DNA of 64,000 nucleotides from Ricinus communis (GCF_019578655.1 NC_063260.1:28792888-28856887); one strand, 5' to 3'. Shown: positions 1-9,800, numbered from the stretch's first letter. Numbers and translations are program-made. The notes: generated by a model from the letters alone, not told the origin.

Positions 1-19
1 TAGGTACAATAAAAATTCA

Positions 20-115
20 TTATCACGTGATAGCACGTGATAAGACGTAATTAGGGTTTTAGGACTAGAGTCGGTTTCGGGTTCTATATATAGGCTCATC
101 GTTAGCCCTAAATCT
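20..115 (+). promoter_or_regulatory. Putative Pol II promoter of the snoRNA cluster
   Basis: Two CACGTG G-box cores lie close together near 25-40. A telo-box-like TTAGGGTTTTAGG follows at about 50-63, then a TATATATAG TATA box at about 85-93, and a second telo-like TTAGCCCTAAA at about 102-112. Telo-boxes with a TATA box are typical of plant ribosomal-protein and snoRNA promoters (established knowledge). The first snoRNA begins about 130 bases downstream. The transcription start near 115-120 is inferred. Confidence 0.55.
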
Positions 116-226
116 TCATTATCTATTATAATGTCTGCCGTTCTTACGTCTTTGCTTCTTTTCTAAAAAATTTTGGCATCAAAATCTTTTTCTCCTTTAG
201 ATTAGTTGTTTTGGGTTACATAATAT

Positions 227-319
227 CAGCCGTGATGAAAAAAACTTGTGTCCTTGAGACGGTTTTCTTATAGAAATCGTCTTTGACGGCAACACAACCC
301 TCTAAGAAGTTCTGAGCTG
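227..319 (+). ncRNA. Box C/D snoRNA, U61-like, guide to 18S rRNA
   Basis: Seen in sequence: C box GTGATGA at 232-238, D box CTGA at 312-315, and a closing stem CAGC (227-230) with GCTG (316-319). The stretch just before the D box, CCCTCTAAGAAG, is a perfect 12-nt complement of the plant 18S rRNA segment CTTCTTAGAGGG. By the fifth-nucleotide rule it would direct 2'-O-methylation of the second U of CUUCUUAGAGGG. From memory this is the site served by U61 snoRNA in animals and plants. The internal C'/D' boxes are weak. It is the first member of a probable polycistronic cluster. Confidence 0.75.
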
Positions 320-480
320 GCACTCTCTGTTTTCTATTATTAATCTTAATTGGTTTTCTTGGTAGATGCTCTTGAATAGGTATTTGATTTGATTCCTTGT
401 TTTTTTCTTGTCGCTTTTATATGGATTTGTTTTATGTTTTTAAAAAATTAGGGTTTACGATTGAAATTTTGAGGGCGAAT

Positions 481-572
481 AGCGAGGTGACGATAGAAAT
501 TCATTGGTCTGTCAATCCACTGAATAAACATAACTTTGATGTTACTATGAATCCCGACAGGTTCTGATCGCT
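481..572 (+). ncRNA. Box C/D snoRNA with D' guide to 18S rRNA
   Basis: The closing stem is AGCGA (481-485) with TCGCT (568-572). The C box is a variant TGACGA (488-493), D' is CTGA (520-523), C' is TGATGT (537-542) and D is CTGA (564-567). The guide before D', GTCTGTCAATCC, is a 12-nt perfect complement of 18S GGATTGACAGAC. The predicted methylated base is the first U of that AUUG. From memory human SNORD110 serves the same 18S segment. The guide before D was not matched to an rRNA. The variant C box is the only weak element. Confidence 0.7.
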
Positions 573-706
573 GTTCCTCCCTCGATCCTAAAACCACTTT
601 TCTGGGCCTCGAGTTATTTGCTTTATCGTTAACTTTTTTGGTGCTAAAAGTGTTTTATTTGAATTTTTTGTAAAAAAAGGTTTTCATTCTTATGGTTGAT
701 TTAATT

Positions 707-792
707 GGGCAGAGGATGAATCTCATATTTTAATGGGTAATTTGCGGCTGAATATTTCATTGATGCTATATCACCTTGGAGACCTGATGCCC
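707..792 (+). ncRNA. Box C/D snoRNA, dual 18S/25S guide (U16-like), copy 1
   Basis: The closing stem is GGGCA (707-711) with TGCCC (788-792). The C box is AGGATGA (713-719), D' is CTGA (748-751), C' is TGATGC (761-766) and D is CTGA (784-787). The D' guide is a 13-nt match to 18S CGCAAATTACCCA, pointing to the first A of CAAAUU. The D guide is a 13-nt match to the conserved 25S segment GTCTCCAAGGTGA, pointing to the C of GUCUC. From memory SNORD16/U16 targets this 18S stretch. Of the three related copies in this region it has the best preserved guides. Confidence 0.75.
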
Positions 793-923
793 TTGCTGAT
801 TTATTATCTTAAGTTTTATTTACTGTTTTTTACTACCTCTCAATTTGATTGGCCTAGCTGTTTTTTCATTACTGTTCTCAACTGTGTTTCTCGTAAGTAC
901 TTTTTGCTTATAAACCCTAAGGT

Positions 924-1013
924 AGGGCAAATGATGATATGCTATTTAATGGGTAATTTGCAACTGAAGTATATCTTTGATGATATCATCCTGGAGACCT
1001 GAACTGATGCCCT
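924..1013 (+). ncRNA. Box C/D snoRNA (U16-like), copy 2
   Basis: A perfect closing stem is formed by AGGGCA (924-929) and TGCCCT (1008-1013). The C box is canonical ATGATGA (931-937), D' is CTGA (964-967), C' is TGATGAT (978-984) and D is CTGA (1004-1007), with a second CTGA at 999-1002. The D' guide keeps a 12-nt match to 18S GCAAATTACCCA. The second guide no longer fits the 25S target cleanly: after GTCTCCA the sequence diverges from copy 1. It starts 217 bases after copy 1, so this looks like a tandem paralogue. Confidence 0.72.
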
Positions 1014-1145
1014 ATGCTTAGTAAAATGAATCAATTTCATTTTTGTCCCTAAACTGATATTGAGTAAAGTTGAATAAAGTATGAAACCATGATCAAAGGA
1101 AGTTGCTTATGGGTAACAGATGCATTTCAGAAACCTATTATAATT

Positions 1146-1355
1146 TTATGTACTGTAACAGAGATCTTTTGCTGAAAAAGCCCGATTGCTCTTCATGCAA
1201 AATAAGAGCCTGTAGGGGCTAAGGTGGATTTGAAATCCAGGATTGCAGAGGGGATCTTTTTCAAACTGTTCTTTGCCAACCATCAAACTGTTCTTGGCTA
1301 ACCAGTCTGCTACTCTATTTGTTCTTCTGTGAACAAAAGATGCTTGCTGGAACAC
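1146..1355 (-). pseudogene. Retroelement RNase H-like domain fragment
   Basis: The minus-strand reading frame contains FVHRRTNRVADWLAK, which matches the C-terminal end of the plant RVT_3 RNase H-like domain (pattern V-x-R-x-x-N-x-V-A-D-x-L-A-K) found in non-LTR retrotransposon relics. Only the last part of the domain remains and nothing upstream continues it. A more decayed copy lies at about 2,375-2,530, carried by the tandem duplication. It is not a functional gene. Confidence 0.5.
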
Positions 1356-1404
1356 ACAAAGATAATAATTTATCTTTGAGAGAACAATAAATAATTTCTT
1401 GACA

Positions 1405-1550
1405 AGTGCTCAAGTGGAAAAGCACCAAGTTTGTCAGTGAGGGAAATTTGCTGCAAACCTTATGACATTGTCAAAACTGCTTCGTTGCAAAACTTCAAAT
1501 GTCCCGCTAAGCTTTTACCGTCAAGTTTGCTCGTCGCAAGAAGCCTATAA
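1405..1550 (-). pseudogene. Duplicated 3' end of the 2-ODD gene
   Basis: This stretch matches the last coding exon and 3' flank of the dioxygenase gene at about 2,845-2,990. For example CGTCAAGTTTGCTCGTCGCA here corresponds to ATCAAGTTTGCTGGTCACA there. Only the terminal part of the last exon and its flank are present, with indels, so this is a non-coding duplicate fragment. Confidence 0.6.
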
Positions 1551-1683
1551 TGAGTTATCATTATCACATGCATTTACTGGTTGAAGTTTTGAATTTTGAA
1601 TATAATAATGAAATTTTAGATGCAGATTGAAGTTTAGTGATAATGAATTAAAATTAAGTTCGAAGTTTAATTTGCGCAGTCAA

Positions 1684-1833
1684 GGGGTGAGGTATCCTCC
1701 TTTCTCTCTTTAATTAGATTACTGGTATGCAACCATGAAAACTAGGTCCTCGGATTTTGGCACTTTTGTATCAAACGTCTGTTTCTCGGTTTTGTTGTGT
1801 AGTAAAGGGGTGAGGTATCCTCCTTTCTCTCTT
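1684..1833 (+). repeat. Short direct repeat pair
   Basis: A 26-base unit beginning GGGGTGAGGTATCCTCC occurs at about 1,684 and again at about 1,807. It is a perfect direct repeat spaced by about 123 bases. A related short tandem pair (GAATTTGGGCTTGGATCTCC and a variant) lies at about 2,543 and 2,607. No function is evident. Confidence 0.6.
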
Positions 1834-2097
1834 TCAGATGCACTATGATCTCTTCTCTGGGTTATGATTATGCTTGCAGATATCTGATCAGTAGATGATG
1901 AATCAGAGCTAGCAGATCTTTAATGCAAAAGAACTGGCTTTTATACAAAATGAGAAAGAGAGTGGTTTCTTTCAACATCCCAAATGATTGTCATACTTTT
2001 TTAACTACTTCCTCTCAATTTGATTGGCCTAGTTGTTTCTCCCTACTGTTCTTAATTTGTGGTTCTCTCGAAACATTTGGTTATAAATGCTAAGGTA

Positions 2098-2185
2098 GTG
2101 CAGATGATGAAATACCATTTATTGGGCAATTTGCGCCCAAGTATATCTTTTGATGATATCATCCTGGAGACCTGAACTGATGCCC
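2098..2185 (+). ncRNA. Degenerate box C/D snoRNA copy 3 (U16-like)
   Basis: This copy aligns closely with 924-1013. It keeps the C box ATGATGA (2104-2110), C' TGATGAT (2151-2157) and D CTGA (2177-2180). Its D' box has decayed from CTGA to CCAA near 2137-2140. The 18S guide has one internal mismatch, and the closing stem is weakened because the 5' arm changed from AGGGCA to AGTGCA. It arose with the tandem duplication that also copied downstream sequence. It may still be transcribed but is probably a snoRNA pseudogene. Confidence 0.55.
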
Positions 2186-2910
2186 GATGCTTAGTAAAAT
2201 GAATTATTTCCAATTTGGCCCTTAACTGAGATTGGATAAGAAGTATGAAACAGGGTAACAAGTTATAATCAAAGGAAATTACTTGTGGGGACCATGCTTA
2301 GCGGGTTTAATTTACAGATGCAATTCAGAAGCCTATAATATTGTACGGGTATATCTTTTTGTATTGCAACATAGAGATCTCATTGCTGAAAATAACTCGA
2401 TTGGGCGTTATACAAAATAAGAGCCTCTAGAGGCTCGGGGATTTGAAATCCAAGAGACAGAAAGGAATTTTTCAAACCGTTCTTAGCTAACCTGCTACTT
2501 TGAACAAAAGATGCTTGCCAGAACACAAATAAAGATGGTTATCTTGGATACTTAGAATTTGGGCTTGGATCTCCCATGTCGTAACGCGAAGAAAGGTAGT
2601 TTATCTTTGATACTCAGAATTTGGACTTGGATCTCCCAAGGAACTTTCTCTGGTACAGTGGCTGATATTGTATGATAATTGCTGGATAGCCTTTAAGCAA
2701 GAGATGAGCTATGATTGATCTGCAAATGATCACAAGTCACTCTTATTTTGGGACCTACCTTTTTGTTAAAAATATGGCTTATGATAATTTGATAGGAGGA
2801 TAATGGTTATGTGTACCTACACTTATGAGGAACATATATTTTATGTTATGGATCAAGTGGGAAGAGCCCAAATGATGTTTGTCGGTGAGGGAGATTTGCT
2901 GCAAAAATTA

Positions 2911-4300
2911 TTATACTTCACTGCGTACCTTCATATGACCCACTAAGAGTTTACCATCAAGTTTGCTGGTCACAACAAGCTTGACGAATTCCTCATGTGT
3001 TATTGTCTTGTAATTTGGTTTCTTTCCCTTGACAAGATCTCCCAAAGGTCCTATCATGGTTTTTATATCTGGATTGTGAAATGCAGCAATTGAAAGGCGC
3101 TCTTTCTCTGGGTTTACGACAGCTCTGTGCTCTATGCTCCTGTATTCCCCATTGCTCATTATCTGATTCAATTATATTTGCAATTTTGTGTTAATAGGTG
3201 CACCGCATACCATAGAGCAAGTATTGTTAATTACCTCAATGATATCGCCAACATTAATTATGAATGCACCTGGAATGGGTGTGATGGGTACCCATCTACC
3301 ATCCTTCTTGATTTGTAATCCTTGTACTTCGTTTACTTGAGTTAACAAGGTCAGTCCAGTGGCATCAGAATGTGTTGTGAGGCCTATGACTTTGTTCGCC
3401 TGAATACATGGTGGATAATAATTCATTCTTATCCCTTGTACCCCATCTTCAAACATGGTTGCAACATCCTCTGGATCAATTCCTAAGTTCCTGGCCATCA
3501 ACCTCAATATGCATACTGCGATCCTTTGCAGTTCTGAGGAGTACTTGTCAAAAGTTTCTCTAATACAGGTAAAATGACCAACACTGAAAACCTTCAGCTT
3601 TATGCATTCTATGCACTAAAATTTGACCGACTAGAATGAAATCTGATAGACAATTGAGTGATCTAGCATGAACGATAAGTTTGAGATATGATGTATTGAA
3701 GCAGGAAGTATTATGAATTACCCGAAAGATGTGGGATTAGTAGGCCAAAATCTCATCTTTCTGGAGGAGGCAGGTAGGGGAAGAAGAAAGAGCATGTCAC
3801 CCCAATCAAGCTTTTGTTCATCAGAAACGACAAACGCTTGGCCATATCCTTCAATATTATTTGGTAGCTGAGCAAAGGCCATCTTCTCCTCAAATGGCAG
3901 CTTAAAAAACTCTTGTATGTCCATCTTCATATTCTCCATCACTTCTTCTGACACCCCAATGATTGATTAACTGCTTCAACAAATAACTTAGCATGCAGTT
4001 TAAGCAAGGATGGGATGTCAATTTTACAGTTGTGGTTCCATATACCTGAAAGAAGCCCCAGTTTCGACATGCGATATGAAGCTGGGCCAATTCATCGTTG
4101 TGGCTTGATTGATCTTCCTTGAGCTTGCTCATATCGATGACTGGAATTTGGAGGGATTCATCCATTGAGAACTCATCGAATTCGAGCTCAGGCCTGATGT
4201 ATCTGATTGGTACTTCCTTTAAGTTCTTTGAAGAAAGTGCTTGAACATTCTCAACTGGAAGAGAACCCCCAAAATTCTTGATCCCATGTTTGTTCTCCAT
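2911..4300 (-). CDS. SRG1-like 2-oxoglutarate/Fe(II)-dependent dioxygenase with one-base frameshift
   Basis: Four exons: 4300-4046, 3970-3722, 3559-3235 and 3162-2911. The start MENKHGIKNF and all donor/acceptor phases fit this family. Exon 1 holds the N-terminal DIOX_N region. Exon 3 has YYPPC and the iron ligands H231 and D233 (THSD). Exon 4 has the third ligand H288 and the 2-oxoglutarate-binding R298-x-S300. Family members hydroxylate or demethylate specialised metabolites in the cytosol; the substrate cannot be read here. The summed exons are 1,081 nt, which is 359 codons plus stop with one surplus base. That base falls near 3,957, where the conserved LINHGV motif reads LINHWG. So this is a recent pseudogene, an allele, or an assembly error. 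Everything after the shift is otherwise open and intact. Confidence 0.85.
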
Positions 4301-4548
4301 TTCTCTGCCACTGAAAGTCGCTCTCCTATTTGGCACATGCATATGCATATTACATATATACATCTTCGGACATTGATTCGTGATTTCCTATATGATATTG
4401 GTAATATCCTCATTAAACTATGCTATTAACAGATTCACCTTTGCCGGCCATAATTAAGATCTGTTAACGACAAGAGAAAAGAAACACATTCTCTTATAAA
4501 ACTATGCCGCGAGGGTTGAGAAGAAGATATTTCTCGTGAATAGATAAA

Positions 4549-4776
4549 ATGTTGTTAGAAGATAGCAAAGTGTCAAACGCCCAAGAAACACCAATGGCCA
4601 AAGACAAAGGAAGTGATAACTGTGACGACTACAAGAAGAACAATGAAAACGATGAGTTCCGGAGAAGAGTTGAAGAATCTATCGATAAAGTTAATAGGGG
4701 TTGGAAGGCAGAGTCAATCGAGGACATCATACATAGTTCAAAGAATGATGATAATAACAGTACCATGTCCATCTAG
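4549..4776 (+). CDS. Small acidic protein resembling DUF761/cotton-fibre type C-terminus
   Basis: A 75-residue reading frame with an in-frame stop just upstream of its ATG. The segment EFRRRVEESIDKVNRGWKAES (4,654-4,716) resembles the short C-terminal motif of plant DUF4408/DUF761 'cotton fibre' proteins, which read like FRRRVEEFI-x-K-x-N. The remainder is rich in Asp, Asn, Lys and Ser. Family members are usually much longer, with N-terminal membrane segments that are absent here. It could be a truncated relic or a genuine small protein. The function of the family is not established. It is transcribed divergently from the dioxygenase gene, with starts about 250 bases apart. Confidence 0.35.
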   Translation: MLLEDSKVSNAQETPMAKDKGSDNCDDYKKNNENDEFRRRVEESIDKVNRGWKAESIEDIIHSSKNDDNNSTMSI

Positions 4777-5926
4777 TACATATTAGTGCCACCGCTGCTC
4801 TACACTGATTCTCTCTCTCTATCTGAAGATGAAATTTTAGAGATGAGGGCAAGGGCCGAACTCAGGTCAGCTTTTAATTTTTCAGCTGAGGAGTAAATAA
4901 AAAATTGCATTTGCAGGACTAAGAGATCGTGAAAAAGTAAGCTTAGATTTTTTCAGCTAGAAGAGGTCCTTCTTAATCCTACTAACACATCAACAAAGAG
5001 AGGTGATAATAGAGGATCCAATGAGATTATATCCACAAATCTAATGTGGGTCTTCTGGATCTATAAATCACATAAAAAAAATAAGCAATTACTAGCCCAG
5101 AGGCTGCAGGATAAATGCTAGGAAAATGAAACAGAAATCTTCAGATTCCAAACACCAATCAGAACACATGGGCATATGCTAGGAATATGCATTTATCTTT
5201 TCTCAAGCAGTGTAATTGGATGATGAGCCGTAACTCTACCTGGGACAGAACTCTAAAAATGCAATGCATATACCAAGGTGCACTCTCCCGCTCCAATGGC
5301 TAACTTCCATTTTCTTTACTTCAGCTACATAGATGACATGGGCTAAAATTCAAAATCAAATTCAGATTCAAATTCAAATTCATACCGAAACCTGTAGCAT
5401 CAACGGCGAGAGGAGCATGTAAGTCTCTAATTAGTGTTTTTGGCACAAGTAAATATATTTTTCTTATTTTTATTTTTAGCTTTATTATAAATTATTCATT
5501 AAACGAGCAATATTTTATTCGTATCAAATCTCTCATGAAACTCCTCTAACCGCCGCATGTCTTAACAAATCCGGGAATGTGTAAAGTTAGTAAATAACAG
5601 AGAAAGTTACTGATGGTCAAAAAAATCCGTAAATCGATTACAAGCATTCGATCCTTAGTTTCTACTTAAGTTACAACTGAAAGCTAAACATCACTTTCAG
5701 TAAATTAAAAACTAGCAGAAAAGATGGAAATGTGGAGAGTCATTAATGGGTATTTAATAAGCTATATATATAAAAAAAAGAAACAGTCTTCCAGTAGTTG
5801 TATTACTTTTGTTAGTTTTCTTGATTTGGTCTGGTATGTTTTTTACTTTTTAACACCAGGTGCTGGTTTTACGTCTATTATTTAGCTGTCCATATGCTTT
5901 TATTTTTTTTCTCCTTTAATGCGTAT
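4777..5926. other. Intergenic, no gene seen
   Basis: AT-rich sequence between the small ORF and the retrotransposon. A short tandem (AAATTC/AGATTC) run occurs at about 5,350-5,383. I see no coding or RNA signal. Confidence 0.6.
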
Positions 5927-6382
5927 TGTCACGGGCTTGGTCTTTCTATCAACGAACCGTGCTTCACTAGCTACTTTCTACACGCAGACAAGTAAACTAG
6001 TCAGCTTTACTCTTCGAATGCTAGGCAAAATGCTAGCTAAAATAGCAAGAAGAACAATAGAGAACTTAAGACAAGTTGGAGAGCTTTTAGAGAGAGAAAT
6101 TGCTTGCTCTTCTATTGAACTTTTGCTTGTTTAAGCTTGATTCTACTTGATGATTACAAATGAAATCTCTAAGCTATATATAAGCCTCCACCTCCTCAAT
6201 GGACGGTAAGGATACATCTGATCTAATGACTAAGATTAAGTATTTAGAATATTCTACATATTCTACATGCTTCCAGATGATTTTAGAATGTTCTAGAATT
6301 TTCATTGCCTTCCAAGGAATTCTAGAGATGTCTTGGGCCTTTGAACCTTCATGTTGCTAGGGGAAACCTACAGCCTGTGACA
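5927..6382 (-). repeat. 3' LTR of the chromovirus (456 bp)
   Basis: Runs from TGTCACGGGC to CAGCCTGTGACA, so its ends are inverted repeats with TG..CA termini. It matches 11,003-11,368 over both flanks. It contains about 130 bases (about 6,048-6,190) missing from the other LTR, including a TATATATAAG stretch. On the minus strand it is the downstream LTR. Confidence 0.85.
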
Positions 6383-6396
6383 TTCTCTCCCACTTA
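6383..6396 (-). other. Polypurine tract
   Basis: On the minus strand TAAGTGGGAGAGAA directly abuts the 3' LTR, the expected place for the plus-strand DNA primer of an LTR retrotransposon. Confidence 0.7.
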
Positions 6397-6600
6397 TTCT
6401 GGTGACGCCCTCGTTGCGTCCTCTTTATATGCCTCGATTAAATCTTTGAAATTTCACAAAATGAGCTCGTGCTCCCAACTAGCTTCACTTTCGGACAATC
6501 TCTTCCACTTCACAAAATACTCGACATATCTTGGATGGGAACCCCTTCTCGATATTGACCCGATGTGCCATTATTTCTTCGGCTTCTTTCTTGGTTACGG
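6397..6600 (-). pseudogene. Chromodomain remnant at the integrase C-terminus
   Basis: The minus strand encodes EYFVKWKRLSESEASWE, a clear chromodomain core (Y-F-V-K-W-K...SWE), preceded in another frame by a region beginning AHRVNIEKGFPS. A frameshift separates the two. Chromodomains guide integration of this retrotransposon group to particular chromatin (established knowledge). A stop after HELIL shows further decay. Confidence 0.75.
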
Positions 6601-7949
6601 TTGTGATTGCCGTTGGAGCTCTCTTTAACTCGCCCCTACTTGGATCTTCCTTATCCTCATAGTAGGGCTTCAATAAACTCACATGAAATATAGGGTGCAT
6701 TTTTAACTGCGCTGAAGCTTCAAGCGATAAGCTAGCTTTCCAACCCGTTGCTCCATTAAAAAAGGATCTTCGTAGTGCCTTACTAGTCCTTTATGCACCT
6801 TATCAAACCTTCGGCTTTGATGGAAAATGAGCTTTACCATTACTAAGTCTCCCTCCTTAAACTCCAAGTGCCTCATCTTTCCATCCGCCCACTTCTTTAT
6901 TCTCTTTGCGGCCTTGGTTAGATGAGCGTGTGCCATGTCGGCTTTCTCATGCCATCATTTGGCAAACTTGAAGGATGCAGGGCTAGAGCCTTTATACCCT
7001 ACGGCTAGTGTGTGTGGAGTCAATAGTTGTTGTCCTGTGGCAATCTCGAATGGACTCGCCCCTGTTGACTCGCTCTTCTACAAGTTATATGAGAATTGGG
7101 CCACATCGAGCAACCTTGCCCAGTCACTTTGCCACTCACATAATGCCTCAAGAATAACTTTAGCGAGGTATTCACCCTCTCCGTTTGTCCATTGGTTTGG
7201 GGATGAAAGCCTGTAGAGAAGTTAAGCTCGGACCTCATGAGCTTGAATAATTCCATCCAAAACCTTCCAGTGAAGCGAGTATCTCAATCGCTGACAATGG
7301 TCTTTGGTATATGCCTCAATATTTCACCACATGTTTGAGAAATAGGCGTATTGCATCCTCGACCATGTACTTTGTAGGCATAGGAATGGACATTCCATAT
7401 TTGCTAAAGTGATCCACAACCACCATAATATTGCTACATCCTTCAGACTTTTGTAGGCATGTGATGAAATCCGTGGAGATACTTTTCCAGGGCCTCTCTA
7501 GAATCGGTAATGGCTCTAACAAACCAGCGGGCTTGTTTTGCTCCACCTTGTCTTGTTGACACACAAGACATGTTGACATAAAGCTCAATATCGTCCCGCA
7601 TTTGGGGCTAATAATATCCACGCTTTACAAGTGCCGTGCGATGCATGCCTGGATGGCCCGCCCAGTCTGAATCATAGCACTCTTTGATGTTGGCCTTCCT
7701 CAAGCCTTCCCATTTCGACACATAGACTCTATTTCCTTTAGTGACAAGCACACCATCCCTTAGCCAGAATTGACGAGTCTTCTCTTTCTTCGCCAATTCC
7801 ACCAAATTCTTGGCTTGCGGGTCATGCTTGAGTCCCTCCTTGACACGACCCACCAAAGGAAAGTCGGCGCTAGTGATGGAAGCCAACTCTGCATTTCTAC
7901 TTACTGCATCAGCCACTAAGTTTGCCTTTCCTGACTTGTACTCCATCAT
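6485..7949 (-). pseudogene. Integrase region of the chromovirus
   Basis: Fragments in several frames follow integrase order. They are HPGMHRTALVKRGYY and CLVCQQDKV of the HHCC zinc-binding part; DFITCLQKSEG and VVVDHFSKY of the catalytic core; FHPQTNGQTERVN near the catalytic Glu; then GDLVMVKL and MHPIFHVSLLKPYY of the C-terminal GPY/F-like part. Frameshifts occur near 7,610, 7,310, 7,020, 6,935 and 6,700. The enzyme would insert element DNA into the host genome but cannot be made from this copy. Confidence 0.85.
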
Positions 7950-8349
7950 ATAGTCAAACTCTAAAGGGAATTCTTACCATCTTACTTGCTTCAGAGTTAG
8001 TTTCTTTTGCTTGAGGAAGTAATTGGTCGCCACATTATCAGTCTTCATAATGAACTTGGTCCCGAGCAAGTAATGCCTTTCGTAAATAATGGACCACTGC
8101 AATCATCTCCTTCTCTTGGACTGTGCAGCGGTGCTCGACATCATTGAGCTTACAGCTTTCGTAGGTTACAGGATGACCCTCTTGCATTAACACACCACCA
8201 AGTGCAAAATCTGAAGCATTTATGTGTATTTCATATGCCTTGGTATGATCTGGTAAGGCCAATACAGGTTCTTCCTTTGCCGTTTGCTTGAGTCCCTCGA
8301 ATGCCTTCTGACACTTTGCATCCCAATCCCACACTTTGTTCTTCTTCAC
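7950..8349 (-). pseudogene. RNase H region of the chromovirus
   Basis: Contains WDAKCQKAFEGLK, INASDFALGGVLMQ and the VQEKEMIAVVHYLRKA block of Ty3/gypsy RNase H, which degrades RNA in RNA:DNA hybrids during reverse transcription. An internal frameshift follows near 8,040. The family's D of S-D-x-A is preserved. Confidence 0.8.
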
Positions 8350-9410
8350 AAATCAGTTAGTAGGGATTCGATCGATGAGTAGCCCATTATGAATCTTTGG
8401 TAGTAATTGACAAGGCCAAGGAAAGAACGTAGCTCAGTCAGTTTCCTCGGTGGCTCCCAATCTTCGATGGCTTGCACTTTTGCCTTGTCCATCCTAAGTT
8501 TGCCGCCTCCCACGATGTGCCCTAAGAACATTACCTCTGGCTTTGCAAAGGCACACTTCTCCTTCTTGACATACAACTCATTTTCCTTTAGCACTTGAAA
8601 AACTTGTCGTAGGTGTTGGATGTGTTCCTTTAAGATTTTGTTGTATACCACGATGTCGTCTAAGTACACTAATACGAACTTGTCCAAGAAGGGTTGGAAT
8701 ACTCGATTCATCAAAGTACAAAATGTGGCAGGAGCATTCGTTAGTCCGAAAGGTATAACTGAGAATTCAAAAGAGCCATACCTCGTAATACAACCAGTTT
8801 TGGGCTCATCTCCCTCCGTAACCCTCACTTGATAATAACGCGATCGCAAATCAAGCTTGGTGAACCATTTTGCGTCACCAAGTTGATCAAACAAGTCTGT
8901 AATCAGAGGAATGAGATACTTGTTTTTCACCGTGATCTTATTAAGCGCCCGGTAGTCAATGCACATTCGAAGCGACCAATCATGCTTCTTTTGAAAAAGT
9001 ACCGGTGCTCCATAGGGTAGCTTGGATGGCTTAATGTAGCCAACGTCCAACAATTCTTTTAGTTGCCTCTGCAACTCCTCTAGCTCAGGAGGCATCATGC
9101 GATAAGGGACTGTCGCAGGCGGGCTTGCACCTTCTACCAGCTCAATCTTATGATCCACCTCTCTCTTCAGTGGGAGCTTCTTTGGTAACTCCGCAAGCAT
9201 TACATCTCTGAACTCTTCTAGGACCACCATGATCTCTTTAGGCACTTCATCTTGCGGCAAGATTGCCACTTCTTCCTTTAGTGCCGCAAGGAATATGGGC
9301 TGAGCCTTCTCTACCCGTTGGATAGTTGCATGGCCGAGATTTTCTTGGCTTATGGCTTGGCTTCTCGTTTTAAGGGGACCATGCAAGTATTTCCTTGCTC
9401 TAAGATACAC
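8346..9410 (-). pseudogene. Reverse transcriptase of the chromovirus
   Basis: This is the longest uninterrupted frame of the element (354 codons). It shows the RT blocks [65 protein letters not shown] and the catalytic YLDDIVVY, followed by [13 protein letters not shown] and [12 protein letters not shown]. The catalytic Asp pair is intact. It copies retrotransposon RNA into DNA. The frame ends where RNase H should continue, so a stop or frameshift separates the two. Confidence 0.9.
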
Positions 9411-9419
9411 ATGGTATTA

Positions 9420-9800
9420 GAAGTAGGAATGCATTCACTTCTTCGAGGAACTCTATGCCAAGCACCATTTCATAATCATCTATCGTAATAATGGAAAAAT
9501 CCAAGAGGCCAGACCACTCATCGAGGCTTACTTTGACATTTTGCGCAAATTCACATGTCGCACTCGGTGCCGAGTTGACAGCCTTGAGCCACCCTCGCTC
9601 CTTCGTATACTTGAAAAGTATTTATGCTTCTTTTGCCTCGAGAAAGTTATTGTTAGCCCCGGTATCCAACAATGCTTCCACCGTGTGGCCTCCAACCTTC
9701 GTCTCGATGAACAATCGACCATTCTTTTCGGACTTAGGCATCCCGAATTTGGTTTTGATAGCTCTGACGAGTTGTAGCGATCCCATCTTGGACGCCTCTT
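9420..9800 (-). pseudogene. Aspartic protease remnant of the chromovirus
   Basis: In the minus strand around 9,636-9,695 the sequence reads VGGHTVEALLDTGANNNFL, the retropepsin active site D-T-G-A. The surrounding frame is broken on both sides. It would process the Gag-Pol polyprotein. Confidence 0.75.

Larger units (their letters stand above)
835..3000. repeat. Imperfect local tandem duplication, two arms
   Basis: The segment from about 835 to 1,560 is repeated in the same order at about 2,008 to 3,000. Each arm holds a stretch beginning CTCTCAATTTGATTGGCCTAG, a U16-like snoRNA, a retroelement RNase H scrap, and sequence matching the 3' end of the 2-oxoglutarate dioxygenase gene. The arms differ by substitutions and indels, and the second is longer. 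The second arm joins the intact gene, so the first arm is the likely derived copy. Confidence 0.7.

Noticed and set aside
733..1002. An 89-codon plus-strand open frame
   Set aside because: It overlaps two snoRNA copies, has no homology I recognise and is explained by the repeated snoRNA sequence.
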